DNA of 64,000 bases, from NCBI RefSeq assembly GCF_004331995.1, contig NZ_SJDT01000003.1:1-64000 (forward strand), written 5' to 3'. The position numbers were made by a program, and so were the translations under genes. The DNA is from Arcanobacterium bovis. Its GTDB lineage: Bacteria > Actinomycetota > Actinomycetes > Actinomycetales > Actinomycetaceae. Under the pieces are notes generated by a model that was given only the letters and a program-made list of their open reading frames with translations, had not been told where the DNA came from and searched no databases. This document shows positions 47,612-57,158 of the stretch, one piece after another (positions within the stretch are counted from its first letter, which is position 1; every line of letters starts with the position of its first letter).

Positions 47612-48769
47612 GTGGCAGTATTCAAGGACTCTTGGTCCAACCAAGAAGGTTCTAATCGGGTGAGCAAACTTTTTGCAGATCAATTCGGACACGAGCCTGA
47701 GCAAGTCTGGGCAGCTCCGGGCCGGGTAAACATCATCGGCGAGCACACTGATTACAACGAGGGGTTGTGCTTGCCAATCGCCCTCAACCACCGCACATTT
47801 GCTGCGGTCTCTTTTCGGAACGACGACGTCGTACGCGTCGTCTCACGCCTCGATTCTGTACACGTGTGGGAAGGCAAATTGAGCGATATCGGCCCCAACT
47901 CCCCCGATTCTTGGGCTTCCTATGCTGTTGGACCAGCTTGGGCTTTAGGAGTAACTCACGGTTTCGATGCCGCCATCGATTCGTGCGTTCCAACGGGTGC
48001 TGGGCTATCGTCGTCGGCGGCAATTGAATGTGCAGTCGGTGCCGCTTTCGTGCCAACCGAAACGCAAGCAGAACGCAAAGAACTTGCAAGCGCCTGCGTC
48101 ACCTCGGAAAATATCGTGTCTGGTGCAGCCACAGGAGGTTTGGATCAATCTGCATCCATGCTGTGCACGGAAGGAAATGCGCTCTATTTGGACTGCCAGT
48201 CGTGGGAAACGCGAAGTATTCCTTTCGACATGTCGAGATTTGACCTCTCACTTTTGGTGATCGATACGCGAGCCACCCATTCACTCAACGACGGCCAGTA
48301 CGAAAAGCGCCGCAGATCGTGTGAAGAAGCAGCTCAATTGCTTGGTGTGAACTCATTGCGCGAAGCTACGCTGGAAGACTTAGACAAGCTCGACGGCGTG
48401 TTACTGCAGCGTGCACGCCACGTGGTGACCGAAATTCAGCGCGTGCGCGACGTCGTCGCACTTCTTGAAGATCAGCGCCCTCACGAGATCGGTTCGCTTC
48501 TCAACGCTTCCCATGCCTCGCTTCGTGACGATTACGAAGTCTCGTGCGCTGAGCTGGACGTCGCTGTTGAAAGCGCAACCGCCGCGGGCGCTTTGGGCGC
48601 GCGAATGACTGGAGGCGGTTTCGGCGGCTCAGCCATCGCTCTTGTCCCTAATGCCGCTTTCGATGCTGTTACGCAAGCCGTTGAAACAGCTTTTGCTGAT
48701 CATGGGTTCACACCACCACATTTCTTACGCACTATTGCAGCGCAAGGAGCAGAAAGGGTTGAGGCATGA
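47612..48769 (+). CDS. galK: Galactokinase
   Basis: GHMP-family kinase making galactose-1-phosphate with ATP. N-terminal GRVNIIGEHTDYNEG, the ATP loop VPTGAGLSSSAAIE and C-terminal GARMTGGGFGGS are all present. The frame opens at 47564, but AAAGGAG lies 6 nt before the GTG at 47612, the likely start (385 residues, normal for GalK). It overlaps the UGPase gene by 4 nt (ATGA), indicating coupling. Divergent from lepA. Confidence 0.97.
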   Translation: MAVFKDSWSNQEGSNRVSKLFADQFGHEPEQVWAAPGRVNIIGEHTDYNEGLCLPIALNHRTFAAVSFRNDDVVRVVSRLDSVHVWEGKLSDIGPNSPDSWASYAVGPAWALGVTHGFDAAIDSCVPTGAGLSSSAAIECAVGAAFVPTETQAERKELASACVTSENIVSGAATGGLDQSASMLCTEGNALYLDCQSWETRSIPFDMSRFDLSLLVIDTRATHSLNDGQYEKRRRSCEEAAQLLGVNSLREATLEDLDKLDGVLLQRARHVVTEIQRVRDVVALLEDQRPHEIGSLLNASHASLRDDYEVSCAELDVAVESATAAGALGARMTGGGFGGSAIALVPNAAFDAVTQAVETAFADHGFTPPHFLRTIAAQGAERVEA

Positions 48770-50088
48770 GCGCGCTCGAACACGCCCGCCAAAAGATGAT
48801 TGACGACGGCGCCGGGAAAATCGCAATCAGAGTTTTTGAGGAGTACTTTTACCAGCTTGAACAAGGTAGTACTGGTTTAATTCCTGAATCGACCATTGAG
48901 CCACTCACGTCAGTTGATGATCTGACTGCGGTGGACATTGATCCGGAAGTTGCCAAGAAAGCTCTCGGACAAACCGTGTTCTTGAAGCTCAATGGTGGTT
49001 TGGGTACGTCGATGGGCTTGGCTAAAGCAAAGTCCTTGCTACCAGTTCGCGACGGCATGACGTTCCTCGATATCATCTTTGCCCAGATTCGCGATGCACG
49101 ACGCTGTAGCGGCAAAGAAGTTCCTCTCATGCTCATGAACTCTTTCCGCACTCATACCGACACCGTAAGCTTGTTCCCAGACGATCTCAAAGTGGATGGA
49201 ATACCCGTTGACTTTGTGCAGGGACGCGAGCCGAAGCTGTTAGTTGATTCATTTGAGCCGGTTGAGTGGCCGCGCGATCCTGAACTCGAATGGTGTCCGC
49301 CCGGGCATGGCGATCTCTTCACATCGCTTGCCGAATCGGATCTGCTTACATCGCTCCTAGATCGAGGTTTGCGATACTTCACTACCTCGAATGCGGATAA
49401 CCTCGGTGCATTTCCGTCTGCTCAGATTGCCGGTTGGTTTAGCGAAAGCGGAGCATCATACGCCCCTGAGCTATGCACTCGTACTTTGACCGATCTTAAA
49501 GGTGGCCATTTGGCACGGCGTAAATCCGATGGTCAGATTATTTTGCGTGACACGGCGCAAACCCCACCGGAGGATATGCATTTCTTCACTGACCAATACC
49601 GTCATCCGTATTTCCACACCAATAACCTGTGGTTCAACATCGAGGCGCTTCGCGATCTTTTGCGTCGTACTGAGGGCGTGGTCAATCTCCCACTGATTCG
49701 CAATAAAAAGAATGTGGATCCTACCGATAAGACTTCCCCTCAGGTGTATCAGATTGAATGTGCAAGCGGAGCGATTGTGAGTTCGTTTTCTGATTCGCGT
49801 CCAATATTGGTGGGGCGTGAGAGATTCCTGCCGGTCAAAACCACGAATGATCTTTTTGCGATCCGCTCAGATAGTTACGATTTCGGTGCGGATGCACGGC
49901 TTCGACTCAACCGCGAGCAAGCGCCGATAGCCAAGCTTGATCCGCAATATTTCGCTATGATTTCAGATTTCGAACTTCGAACCAAGAATCTGCCATCCAC
50001 GGCAAAGCTCGACACAATCGAAGTGACCGGCAACTATTTCTTCGACGGAACCGAGAAATTGGTGGGTGACGTGCACATCAGTGCTTAA
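48766..50088 (+). CDS. UTP-glucose-1-phosphate uridylyltransferase, UGP2 type
   Basis: Nucleotidyltransferase of the eukaryotic-like UDP-glucose pyrophosphorylase group. The UTP-binding loop is LKLNGGLGTSMGL near residue 75, and NNLWFNIEAL and NLPLIRNKKNVDP are further family landmarks. Length 440 is normal. Coupled to galK. Family members mainly make UDP-glucose, and some accept galactose-1-phosphate, which would let this pair convert galactose without GalT; that is inference. Confidence 0.9.
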   Translation: MSALEHARQKMIDDGAGKIAIRVFEEYFYQLEQGSTGLIPESTIEPLTSVDDLTAVDIDPEVAKKALGQTVFLKLNGGLGTSMGLAKAKSLLPVRDGMTFLDIIFAQIRDARRCSGKEVPLMLMNSFRTHTDTVSLFPDDLKVDGIPVDFVQGREPKLLVDSFEPVEWPRDPELEWCPPGHGDLFTSLAESDLLTSLLDRGLRYFTTSNADNLGAFPSAQIAGWFSESGASYAPELCTRTLTDLKGGHLARRKSDGQIILRDTAQTPPEDMHFFTDQYRHPYFHTNNLWFNIEALRDLLRRTEGVVNLPLIRNKKNVDPTDKTSPQVYQIECASGAIVSSFSDSRPILVGRERFLPVKTTNDLFAIRSDSYDFGADARLRLNREQAPIAKLDPQYFAMISDFELRTKNLPSTAKLDTIEVTGNYFFDGTEKLVGDVHISA

Positions 50089-50106
50089 TCGTGGGATTAT
50101 AGGAAT

Positions 50107-50622
50107 ATGGCTATTCCACAGAAAATCCTCGGCGCAGATGAAACAGTCGTGTTTCATCTGCGCGAGCACGTCAAAGCAATATTGCTCAATATTATCGGTG
50201 CGATTGCCGTATTGATACTTGCCATTGCCGGCACCTATTTCTTGCCAGAATCTCGCCCTACTTGGATTGTGTGGTTAATCTGGGCAATAGCCTTGGTATT
50301 TATAGCAGTTGTATTTCTGGTGCCATGGCTCAAATGGTTTACAACCACGTACACGATTACAACACGGCGAATCATCACACGCAGCGGCATCTTTGCCAAA
50401 ACCGGCCACGACATTCCGCTCTCACGTATCTCAAACGTCAATTACGACCTCGATTTCATTGACCGTATTTTTGGCTGCGGTACGTTGATCTTTGAAACAT
50501 CCGCGGGAAATCCACTCGAATTGAAGGACATTCCCCATGTTGAGGACGTGCATGTGCGCCTAACTGAGATGCTTTTCGATTCTCCAGACAACACCAACTA
50601 CCGAACAATTGAGGACGAATGA
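50107..50622 (+). CDS. Membrane-anchored bacterial PH-domain protein
   Basis: 171 residues. Two hydrophobic helices (residues ~25-47 ILLNIIGAIAVLILAIAG and ~55-78 IVWLIWAIALVFIAVVFLVPW) precede a YdbS-like bacterial PH domain with TTTYTITTRRIITRSGIF, IPLSRISNVNYDLDFIDRIFGCGTL and ETSAGNPLEL. No function is established for this family. It lies 18 nt after the UGPase gene, and its stop overlaps the next gene's start by 4 nt. Confidence 0.85.
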   Translation: MAIPQKILGADETVVFHLREHVKAILLNIIGAIAVLILAIAGTYFLPESRPTWIVWLIWAIALVFIAVVFLVPWLKWFTTTYTITTRRIITRSGIFAKTGHDIPLSRISNVNYDLDFIDRIFGCGTLIFETSAGNPLELKDIPHVEDVHVRLTEMLFDSPDNTNYRTIEDE

Positions 50623-51212
50623 ATCTCCAACCTTTCTTAAAGCGCCTCATAGTTAATGTAGGTAAAAGTCTCGTACGTGAGCTAACGCGGAAACGTCCCG
50701 ATGATAGAACTGCTCGCTCCCCACAGACGACGCGCGGTTCTCAGCCTACGCCACACGCACCGACGTCGTCATCACCTACGAACTCATCTGCGCAATCACG
50801 CAGCAAACGTTGGGATATTGCAAAGAACGGCTTGCCAGATTTTGGCTATCGTCCGGACGACGACGGAATTCCTGATCCAGGCGAAGTTGTGTGGACATGG
50901 ATTCCTTATGAAGAGAACAACGGCGAGGGCAAAGATCGGCCAGTTTTGGTGGTAGCTTGCGTTGGAGACACTGCAATATGTGCCCAGATGACGTCCAAAG
51001 ATCACGCACAGAGCTCGCTATACCAAGACGAATATCATCGGTGGTGGCTCGATATTGGAAATGGAAACTGGGATCGAGCTAATCGGCCTTCAGAAGTGCG
51101 CCTCGACATCCTTTGGCAAGTTCCGTTTACCGAAGTACGTAGAATCGGCGGATTCCTCGAGAAAAATCGCTATTTGCGAGTAATTGCTGCGCTCAAAGAG
51201 ATCCACAAATAA
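50619..51212 (+). CDS. PemK/MazF-like protein with N-terminal extension
   Basis: The C-terminal ~110 residues (from DPGEVVWTWIPYEEN) match the PemK/MazF endoribonuclease fold: KDRPVLVV has the conserved Arg-Pro, and QMTSKDH fits the Ser/Thr position. The N-terminal ~75 residues are an amphipathic basic helix (LQPFLKRLIVNVGKSLVRELTRKR) and a Ser/Thr/Pro-rich linker. No antitoxin gene is adjacent. It overlaps the PH-domain gene by 4 nt. Orphan PemK-like genes near rpsT are common in actinobacteria; a toxin role is not shown. Confidence 0.75.
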   Translation: MNLQPFLKRLIVNVGKSLVRELTRKRPDDRTARSPQTTRGSQPTPHAPTSSSPTNSSAQSRSKRWDIAKNGLPDFGYRPDDDGIPDPGEVVWTWIPYEENNGEGKDRPVLVVACVGDTAICAQMTSKDHAQSSLYQDEYHRWWLDIGNGNWDRANRPSEVRLDILWQVPFTEVRRIGGFLEKNRYLRVIAALKEIHK

Positions 51213-51263
51213 TGATGTGAGAGCGCACGTGACGCGTAGCACCGCCATTTGGGCTACTTATCG

Positions 51264-51292
51264 TTGGAACTGCACGAAAAAACTGGTAGAGT
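51264..51292 (+). promoter_or_regulatory. rpsT: Promoter of rpsT
   Basis: TTGGAA (51264-51269) and TAGAGT (51287-51292) are separated by exactly 17 nt. It gives a leader of about 140 nt before rpsT, long for a 90-codon gene and of unknown role. Confidence 0.6.
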
Positions 51293-51436
51293 GTTCCAAT
51301 GGACTTTGCACCTGGTCGGGTCGCGAGTCCGGCCTGATCCATAACCACGGGTGTCCCCACGCCTGGCAGTCCGGAGATGGCAACCTCTCACCGACCGTAT
51401 CCGTTCGCATAAGCGAAAAATCGAAAGAGTTAAACA

Positions 51437-51709
51437 GTGGCAAATATTAAGTCCCAGAAGAAGCGCATCAAGACCAACGAGAAGCGTCGTATCCGCAATA
51501 AGGCATACAAGTCTGAGCTCAAGACCCTCGTTCGCAAGACGCGTGAAGCTATTGCTGCCGGCGATGCTGAGACCGCTACCGCGGAACTTCGTATTGCAAG
51601 CCGCAAGCTGGACAAAGCTGTATCTAAGGGTATTATCCACAAGAACCAAGCTGCTAACCGCAAGTCGAAGCTTGCCAAGCAGGTTGCTGCTCTTGGAGAG
51701 AAAGCCTGA
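51437..51709 (+). CDS. rpsT: Small ribosomal subunit protein bS20
   Basis: Basic 30S protein of 90 residues binding 16S rRNA. The start [18 protein letters not shown] and the later [26 protein letters not shown] are diagnostic. A GTG start follows AAAGAG. It is on the plus strand with its own promoter, and ends in a strong terminator. Confidence 0.98.
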   Translation: MANIKSQKKRIKTNEKRRIRNKAYKSELKTLVRKTREAIAAGDAETATAELRIASRKLDKAVSKGIIHKNQAANRKSKLAKQVAALGEKA

Positions 51710-51758
51710 TTCGATAACTTTCCGTTGGTAGAGTTTTAAGCTCTCCTAACGCGAACTC

Positions 51759-51798
51759 TTTTGAGGGTGGTGCGGAATGTTCCGCACCACCCTCAAAA
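51759..51798. terminator. Bidirectional terminator after rpsT
   Basis: A perfect 19-bp inverted repeat (51759-51777 and 51780-51798) lies about 50 nt after the rpsT stop. T-rich flanks occur on both strands, so it may serve rpsT and the convergent galE. Confidence 0.8.
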
Positions 51799-51818
51799 GT
51801 ATCTATCAAAAGTATCTA
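51793..51818. repeat. 13-bp tandem duplication
   Basis: TCAAAAGTATCTA occurs twice head to tail (51793-51805 and 51806-51818), starting inside the right arm of the terminator. Confidence 0.7.
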
Positions 51819-51851
51819 TACAAGTGTTTCGCTTGCCCCAAATTAGATGCT

Positions 51852-51918
51852 CTAACTTAGGCGATCATTCATTCATCGCGCTATATAATGCCGATGTCTA
51901 AAGCATCGCCTAAGTTAG
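51852..51918. repeat. 14-bp inverted repeat flanking a TATAAT
   Basis: CTAACTTAGGCGAT (51852-51865) pairs perfectly with ATCGCCTAAGTTAG (51905-51918). The 39-nt interval contains CATC/GATG (51874-51877 and 51892-51895) around TATAAT at 51884-51889. It ends 33 nt from the galE stop. No gene or T-run is seen; it could be a second terminator, a small RNA or a protein-binding site. Confidence 0.6.
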
Positions 51919-51950
51919 GAAAAACTTCGCGCAAACTCTTCCAAGGCAGG

Positions 51951-52910
51951 CTATTGCGCCTGACGAGCCTCCCAGGCAGAACGCACCATATCAGCTAGGC
52001 TGTGGCGCATCTTCCAATTGATGTCCCGTGCCGCTGCGTGACCATCAGCCACAATGCGAGCTGGATCGCCAGGGCGCCGAGGGGCAATGATCGGGTCAAA
52101 TTCGATTCCGGTGACTGTAGCAATTTCATGCATAATTTCGGCCACAGACGAGCCCTCCCCTGAACCGAGATTGTAGGCAGGAAGAAGATCTTTCCCAGAT
52201 TCTAGTGCCTGAGCTGCCGCTACATGAGACACCGCTAAATCGGCAACATGAATATAATCGCGTACGCAGGTTCCATCGGGAGTCGGATAGTCGTTTCCAT
52301 TAATCTGCGGTGTTTTGCCCGCCAATAAGCGATCAAACACAATTGGGAACAGATTATGCGGGCTACGATCATAAACGTCTGTGCCGGCGGACCCGACCAC
52401 ATTGAAATAACGCAAATTTGTATAGCGCCACTGTGGATCAATGGCTTTCATGTCTGCAGCGAGCCATTCGCCAATAAACTTGGTTTGCCCGTAGGGAGAT
52501 TCAGGTGAAAGCGGACAATCTTCGGTAACAATATCTACCTGCGGGGTGCCATACACAGATGCCGAAGATGAGAAAACGTAATTGTGCACACCGGCATCGT
52601 GCATCGCGGACAGCAGCGAAACGAGACCTGTGACGTTCTGATTGTAGGTGTGTAGCGGCCGTTTAACGGATTCACCAGCATATTTATATCCTGCAATAGA
52701 CATGACGCCAGTGATTTCGTATGTTTCGAACACCTTCGCCAGGAGATCTTCGTCGAGAATTGATCCCTCAACGAACGCAGTGCCGTCAGGCACGAACTGG
52801 CGTAGACCAGTGGAAAGATCGTCGTACACCACCGTATCTATTCCGGCATCATGAAATGCTCGCACAACATGGGCGCCGATGTATCCAGCTCCTCCAGTAA
52901 CTAGCCATGC
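51951..52910 (-). CDS. galE: UDP-glucose 4-epimerase
   Basis: NAD-dependent short-chain dehydrogenase-type enzyme interconverting UDP-galactose and UDP-glucose. GGAGYIGAHV binds NAD, SSSASVYG carries the catalytic Ser, and YGQTKFIGE gives the Tyr-x3-Lys pair. From the ATG at 52910, with AAAGGTGA upstream, it has 319 residues, where homologues begin (MAWLVTGG). It complements galK and UGPase on the other strand. Confidence 0.96.
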   Translation of the reverse strand, partial: AWLVTGGAGYIGAHVVRAFHDAGIDTVVYDDLSTGLRQFVPDGTAFVEGSILDEDLLAKVFETYEITGVMSIAGYKYAGESVKRPLHTYNQNVTGLVSLLSAMHDAGVHNYVFSSSASVYGTPQVDIVTEDCPLSPESPYGQTKFIGEWLAADMKAIDPQWRYTNLRYFNVVGSAGTDVYDRSPHNLFPIVFDRLLAGKTPQINGNDYPTPDGTCVRDYIHVADLAVSHVAAAQALESGKDLLPAYNLGSGEGSSVAEIMHEIATVTGIEFDPIIAPRRPGDPARIVADGHAAARDINWKMRHSLADMVRSAWEARQAQ

Positions 52911-52988
52911 CATATTCTTCACCTTTCGCATCATTGCAGTCTCTTGGCACAACGCGCTTCTAGCGCGTCCTTTATCTATTGAATCAAA

Positions 52989-53029
52989 AATATGGGAGCT
53001 TCGAAATTACGTATCGAAACTCCCATATT
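52989..53029 (-). terminator. Terminator of pntAB
   Basis: AATATGGGAG (52989-52998) pairs with CTCCCATATT (53020-53029), with inner TTCGA/TCGAA pairing. On the minus strand it is followed by TTTGATTC. It lies 26 nt after the pntB stop. Confidence 0.75.
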
Positions 53030-53054
53030 CTCAACCAGCTCTCGGGTTTGTGTT

Positions 53055-54488
53055 CTACAGTGCAGCGATGATCTGCTCTACCGTAGCCTTCGCGTCGCCA
53101 AGCAACATCTGCGAATTTTCATTGAAGAACAGCGGGTTTTGCACACCAGCGTAGCCTGCATTGCCCATCGATCGCTTGAATACCACCACGTTCTTCGCTT
53201 CCCAGACCTTCAGAACAGGCATTCCTGCAATCGGCGAACCAGGCTCTTCAGCAGCTGGATTAACGGTATCGTTTGCGCCGATCACCAGCACTACGTCAAT
53301 ATCGGCGAAATCGTCGTTAACTTCGTCCATTTCAAGCACGATATCGTACGGCACTTTGGCTTCCGCCAAAAGAACGTTCATATGCCCAGGCAAACGGCCA
53401 GCAACAGGGTGAATACCGAAGGTTACATCAACACCCTGTGCGCGCAAACGCGAGGTCAAATCCGCTACAGGATACTGCGCTTGGGCAACAGCCATGCCAT
53501 ATCCAGGGGTAATCATAACTTTACGAGCATCCTTGAGCATTTGCGCGACGTCTGCCGCCGTCGTCTCCCGATGCTCGCCGTAATCGCGATCATCCGCCCC
53601 GGCAGCGCCGCCGTCTGTACCGAATCCACCCAAAATCACCGAAACAAACGAACGGTTCATCGCTTTACACATGATGTAGCTCAAATACGCACCTGAGGAG
53701 CCCACGAGAGCGCCAGTAATAATAAGCAAATCATTGTTCAGCGTAAAGCCAGCCATTGCTGCCGCCCAGCCCGAATATGAGTTGAGCATCGAGACTACAA
53801 CCGGCATATCGCCACCGCCAATTGCTGCCACCAAATGCAGGCCAAGGGCCAACGCAATGATGGTGAGAAGAATGAGCGGAATGAGGCCCACGCCGACCGA
53901 ACGAGTATTGGCGAACCAAATAATGAGGCCAATGCTCACCACAATCGCACCGAGGTTGAGCCAGTTACGACCAGGCAATGTCAGCGGCGATCCCTTGATA
54001 CGCGCTGAGAGCTTCAAGAATGCCACGATGGATCCGGTGAGTGTCACCGCGCCAATGAATACCGCAAGTCCCACTTCGCCCATGTGGAATGCATTCTCTG
54101 GGCTGTCAGAGCCTGGTGTGATGAAAAATGAGTTGTAGCCAACGAGCACCGCTGCAAGGCCAACAAAGGAATGGAGCAAGGCAATAAGCTCTGGCATTCC
54201 CGTCATTTCCACGTGCTTCGCCTTGTAGATACCTACCGCAGCACCGATACCCATTGCCAACGCAATGAGGAAGAAGGACATCGCAGGTTCATTATCGAAT
54301 GCCAGCACGATGAGAATAGTCGCCAACAGCGCAGTTCCCATTCCGACGATGCCGAAAAGGTTTCCGCGCCGCGCCGTCTCCTGTTTCGAAAGACCAGCTA
54401 GAGCGAGAATAAACAGCAGAGCCGCACAAACGTACGCCAGGGATTGAAATTGAACCGAGAATTCTTGGAAAAACGAAGGGGCACCCAT
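53055..54488 (-). CDS. pntB: NAD(P) transhydrogenase beta subunit
   Basis: Membrane subunit of the proton-translocating transhydrogenase, carrying the NADP-binding domain III. Nine or so hydrophobic helices occupy residues ~10-290, followed by a domain with [30 protein letters not shown] and [14 protein letters not shown], which bind NADP(H). Length 477 is normal. It follows pntA by 2 nt. Confidence 0.97.
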   Translation of the reverse strand: MGAPSFFQEFSVQFQSLAYVCAALLFILALAGLSKQETARRGNLFGIVGMGTALLATILIVLAFDNEPAMSFFLIALAMGIGAAVGIYKAKHVEMTGMPELIALLHSFVGLAAVLVGYNSFFITPGSDSPENAFHMGEVGLAVFIGAVTLTGSIVAFLKLSARIKGSPLTLPGRNWLNLGAIVVSIGLIIWFANTRSVGVGLIPLILLTIIALALGLHLVAAIGGGDMPVVVSMLNSYSGWAAAMAGFTLNNDLLIITGALVGSSGAYLSYIMCKAMNRSFVSVILGGFGTDGGAAGADDRDYGEHRETTAADVAQMLKDARKVMITPGYGMAVAQAQYPVADLTSRLRAQGVDVTFGIHPVAGRLPGHMNVLLAEAKVPYDIVLEMDEVNDDFADIDVVLVIGANDTVNPAAEEPGSPIAGMPVLKVWEAKNVVVFKRSMGNAGYAGVQNPLFFNENSQMLLGDAKATVEQIIAAL

Positions 54489-54490
54489 GC

Positions 54491-56020
54491 TTAGCTCCTC
54501 TGGAACATCTTGAGCATCCGATGGGTCACTGTGAAGCCACCGAATACGTTAATTGAAGCAACTACGATCGCGAAGAAAGTCAATACTTTGACTGCCACTG
54601 AGTCCGCCGGAACTTGCAGCAGTGCTCCTACCACAATGATTCCCGAGATGGCATTCGTGACCGACATCAACGGAGTGTGCAGCGAGTGGGTAACCGACGT
54701 AATAACGTAGAATCCAACTACCACTGCCAGCGCAAAGACGATGAAATGGCTCGTCATTCCCGGCGGAGCTGTCATGATTAAGGCCGCAAATACGGCACCA
54801 GCAACCAGCATCCACCAGTTCTTAGCTATCCAGCTCTTTTCTGGTTCAGGTTCCGCTTGCGCAACAGGCTCTGCCTTCTTGGCAGCAGGAGCTGCTGAGA
54901 CCTGCACCGGCGGAGGCGGGAACAAAATATCGTTATTGAGGGTCACAGCCATTTGCCGGACGACGACATCGTCAAGGTCCAAGTGGAGCAAACCGTCTTT
55001 GTTGGGTGTTGTCAGTTTGAAGAAATTGACAAGATTTTGGCCGTACAGCTGCGATGCCTGGGCAGGAAGCCGACCCGCCAAATCTGTGTAGCCCACAATT
55101 TTTACGCCATTTTCAGTGGTCACAACCTCACCTGGAACGGTGAGCTCACAGTTGCCACCATTTGCTGCCGCCATGTCCACAACCACTGATCCTGGTTTCA
55201 TGTTAGCGATGGCTTGAGCGTCAAGCAGGATCGGCGACTTACGTCCGGGAATATTTGCGGTCGTGATGACGACGTCGGAGAGCGCTGCTTGCTCTGCGTA
55301 CAGTTTGGCAGCCGCAGCGGCTTGGTCTGCCGTCATTTCTTTGGCGTAACCGTCCGATGATTCTTGAGCAGGAGCTGGAATCGCGACGAAGTTTGCGCCC
55401 ATAGATTCGACCTGCTCAGCCGTCTCCTGGCGAACATCGGTTGCATTGACGATGGCTCCCATTGAATTTGCAGTTCCAATCGCCGCAAGACCTGCCACGC
55501 CAGCACCGATTACATAAACCGTTGCCGGAGGCATCTTTCCCGCAGCAGTTACTTGACCGGTAAAGAGCCGTCCAAATTGGGTTGCAGCTTCAATAACTGC
55601 GCGATAACCAGCAATATTTGCCATTGAGGAAAGCACGTCCATCGACTGTGCACGCGAAATTCGCGGAACCATGTCCATTGCCAAACCGGTAATCCCACGC
55701 TGCGCTAAGGCTTGCAGGGTTTGTTCGTTTCGCCCAGGAGCCATCCGTGCAACAAGCGTGGCGCCATTCCTCATTTTATCTAAGTACTCGGTTGGCGGAG
55801 TATCGAGGGCGAATACGATATCCGCGCCCCAAGCGTCGTCCGTCTCAACAACCTTTGCACCAGCTTCTTCGTACAGATGATCTGGAAAACTCGCGCGATC
55901 ACCAGCGCCGCGCTCAACTAACAATTCGTAGCCGAGCTTGATGAGTTTTCCAACCGTATCTGGAGTGGCGGCCACTAACGCTTGAGAAGCATCTGGCTCG
56001 CGCGGTACACCAATTTGCAC
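54491..56020 (-). CDS. pntA: NAD(P) transhydrogenase alpha subunit
   Basis: NAD-binding domain I with alanine-dehydrogenase-like fold ([24 protein letters not shown] start, [18 protein letters not shown] Rossmann motif), a Pro/Ala/Glu-rich linker near 385-410 and four C-terminal hydrophobic helices. At 509 residues it is the single-chain form. The start is a GTG with TTAGGAG upstream. First gene of pntAB; it balances NADPH and NADH with the proton gradient. Confidence 0.97.
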   Translation of the reverse strand: MQIGVPREPDASQALVAATPDTVGKLIKLGYELLVERGAGDRASFPDHLYEEAGAKVVETDDAWGADIVFALDTPPTEYLDKMRNGATLVARMAPGRNEQTLQALAQRGITGLAMDMVPRISRAQSMDVLSSMANIAGYRAVIEAATQFGRLFTGQVTAAGKMPPATVYVIGAGVAGLAAIGTANSMGAIVNATDVRQETAEQVESMGANFVAIPAPAQESSDGYAKEMTADQAAAAAKLYAEQAALSDVVITTANIPGRKSPILLDAQAIANMKPGSVVVDMAAANGGNCELTVPGEVVTTENGVKIVGYTDLAGRLPAQASQLYGQNLVNFFKLTTPNKDGLLHLDLDDVVVRQMAVTLNNDILFPPPPVQVSAAPAAKKAEPVAQAEPEPEKSWIAKNWWMLVAGAVFAALIMTAPPGMTSHFIVFALAVVVGFYVITSVTHSLHTPLMSVTNAISGIIVVGALLQVPADSVAVKVLTFFAIVVASINVFGGFTVTHRMLKMFQRS

Positions 56021-56171
56021 AGTGTCTCCTAACCATGGATTGTGTGAAGCACAATAAAATTTGCTTCATTTTCGCCACTTCTAAGGTTAGCCCAGATTTG
56101 TCTCTTTATCGAGATATTTTATGCTTCAGGTCTCGCTTGTTGACGAAACTAGCGAATAGTTGCCGTCTAAG

Positions 56172-57137
56172 TTAGCGAATGCGCCGGGCACGCCCAACTG
56201 CCAAAATGGCACGCTCAAGCGCATAGCCCGCATCGCGCGACCCTCCCTTGACATCGACATCTGCTCGTGCAATTTCGCATATTGCCTGTGCCAAGCCTTC
56301 CGCACTCCAATATCGCAATTCACGCTTGGCACGGTCACGTTGCCATTGCTGCATGGTATCTTTTACGCCCAGTTTAGACGAACGTTGCCCCAATACCAGC
56401 GCCATTGAGCGAAATTTCAAGGCGAGCGACGACACTATGCTCACTGGCGAGGCTCCCGTTGCCATCGCATGACGGGCCAATTCGATGGCGCGGCCTACGT
56501 CGCCCGTCACTAATGCATCGGCAACTCGGTAGCCATTTGCTTCGATACGTCCCGAGAAATACTTGTGTACGTCGTCATCGCCAATATTTCCAGGGATGTC
56601 ATTGAGGAGCTGGTTTGTTGCGGATAATAGCTCGCGTAAGTCTGAACCCAAGGCGTCGATAAGCGCTTCAACTGCGGGTTTCGACATCGTTCTGCCTTGT
56701 GCCGAAACGTCAGCCATCACAGCATTGATTTTCTCAGCCTGCTGTTTCACCGCATTGATAGTGATCGTGGGAACCCGCTCAGCTACCAGCTTGTCAAGCA
56801 ATTTCTTGCCGCGCACGCCGCCGTTGTGCCGAAACAACACCACAACATCTTGTTCTGGCATCTCGACGTATTCCAAGGCATCGTTCAAAAACGCGTCAGT
56901 AGCCTGCTCGACATTGGGGATAATAACAGCTCGTGGCTCGCCAAACAGCGTAGGAGTAGTGAGCATCTGCAACTGTCCATTTTGATAATCAGCAGCATCA
57001 ATCGTGGTCACATCAGTATTCGGATCGCGAGCGCGCAACTGTTGCTTGACGTGGTCTGTTGCGCGGTCACCATATACTGGTTCACCAGACTTAATCAGGA
57101 TCAGAGGTCTGAGTTCGAGAGATTCCCATACTGCCAT
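56172..57137 (-). CDS. holA: DNA polymerase III delta subunit
   Basis: Clamp-loader subunit that opens the beta ring. Signs are the LILIKSGEPVYGDRA start, LFRHNGGVRGKKLLDKL in the middle and the C-terminal collar-like segment with VSIVSSLALKFRSM. No Walker motif, as expected. 321 residues. It lies 21 nt after comEC, completing comEA-comEC-holA. Confidence 0.93.
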   Translation of the reverse strand: MAVWESLELRPLILIKSGEPVYGDRATDHVKQQLRARDPNTDVTTIDAADYQNGQLQMLTTPTLFGEPRAVIIPNVEQATDAFLNDALEYVEMPEQDVVVLFRHNGGVRGKKLLDKLVAERVPTITINAVKQQAEKINAVMADVSAQGRTMSKPAVEALIDALGSDLRELLSATNQLLNDIPGNIGDDDVHKYFSGRIEANGYRVADALVTGDVGRAIELARHAMATGASPVSIVSSLALKFRSMALVLGQRSSKLGVKDTMQQWQRDRAKRELRYWSAEGLAQAICEIARADVDVKGGSRDAGYALERAILAVGRARRIR

Positions 57138-57158
57138 AGGTTTATTATTCCACGGTAT

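Noticed and set aside
52992-53696. 234-codon frame opposite pntB
   Set aside because: Antisense shadow of a membrane protein gene; His/Arg-rich, without domains.
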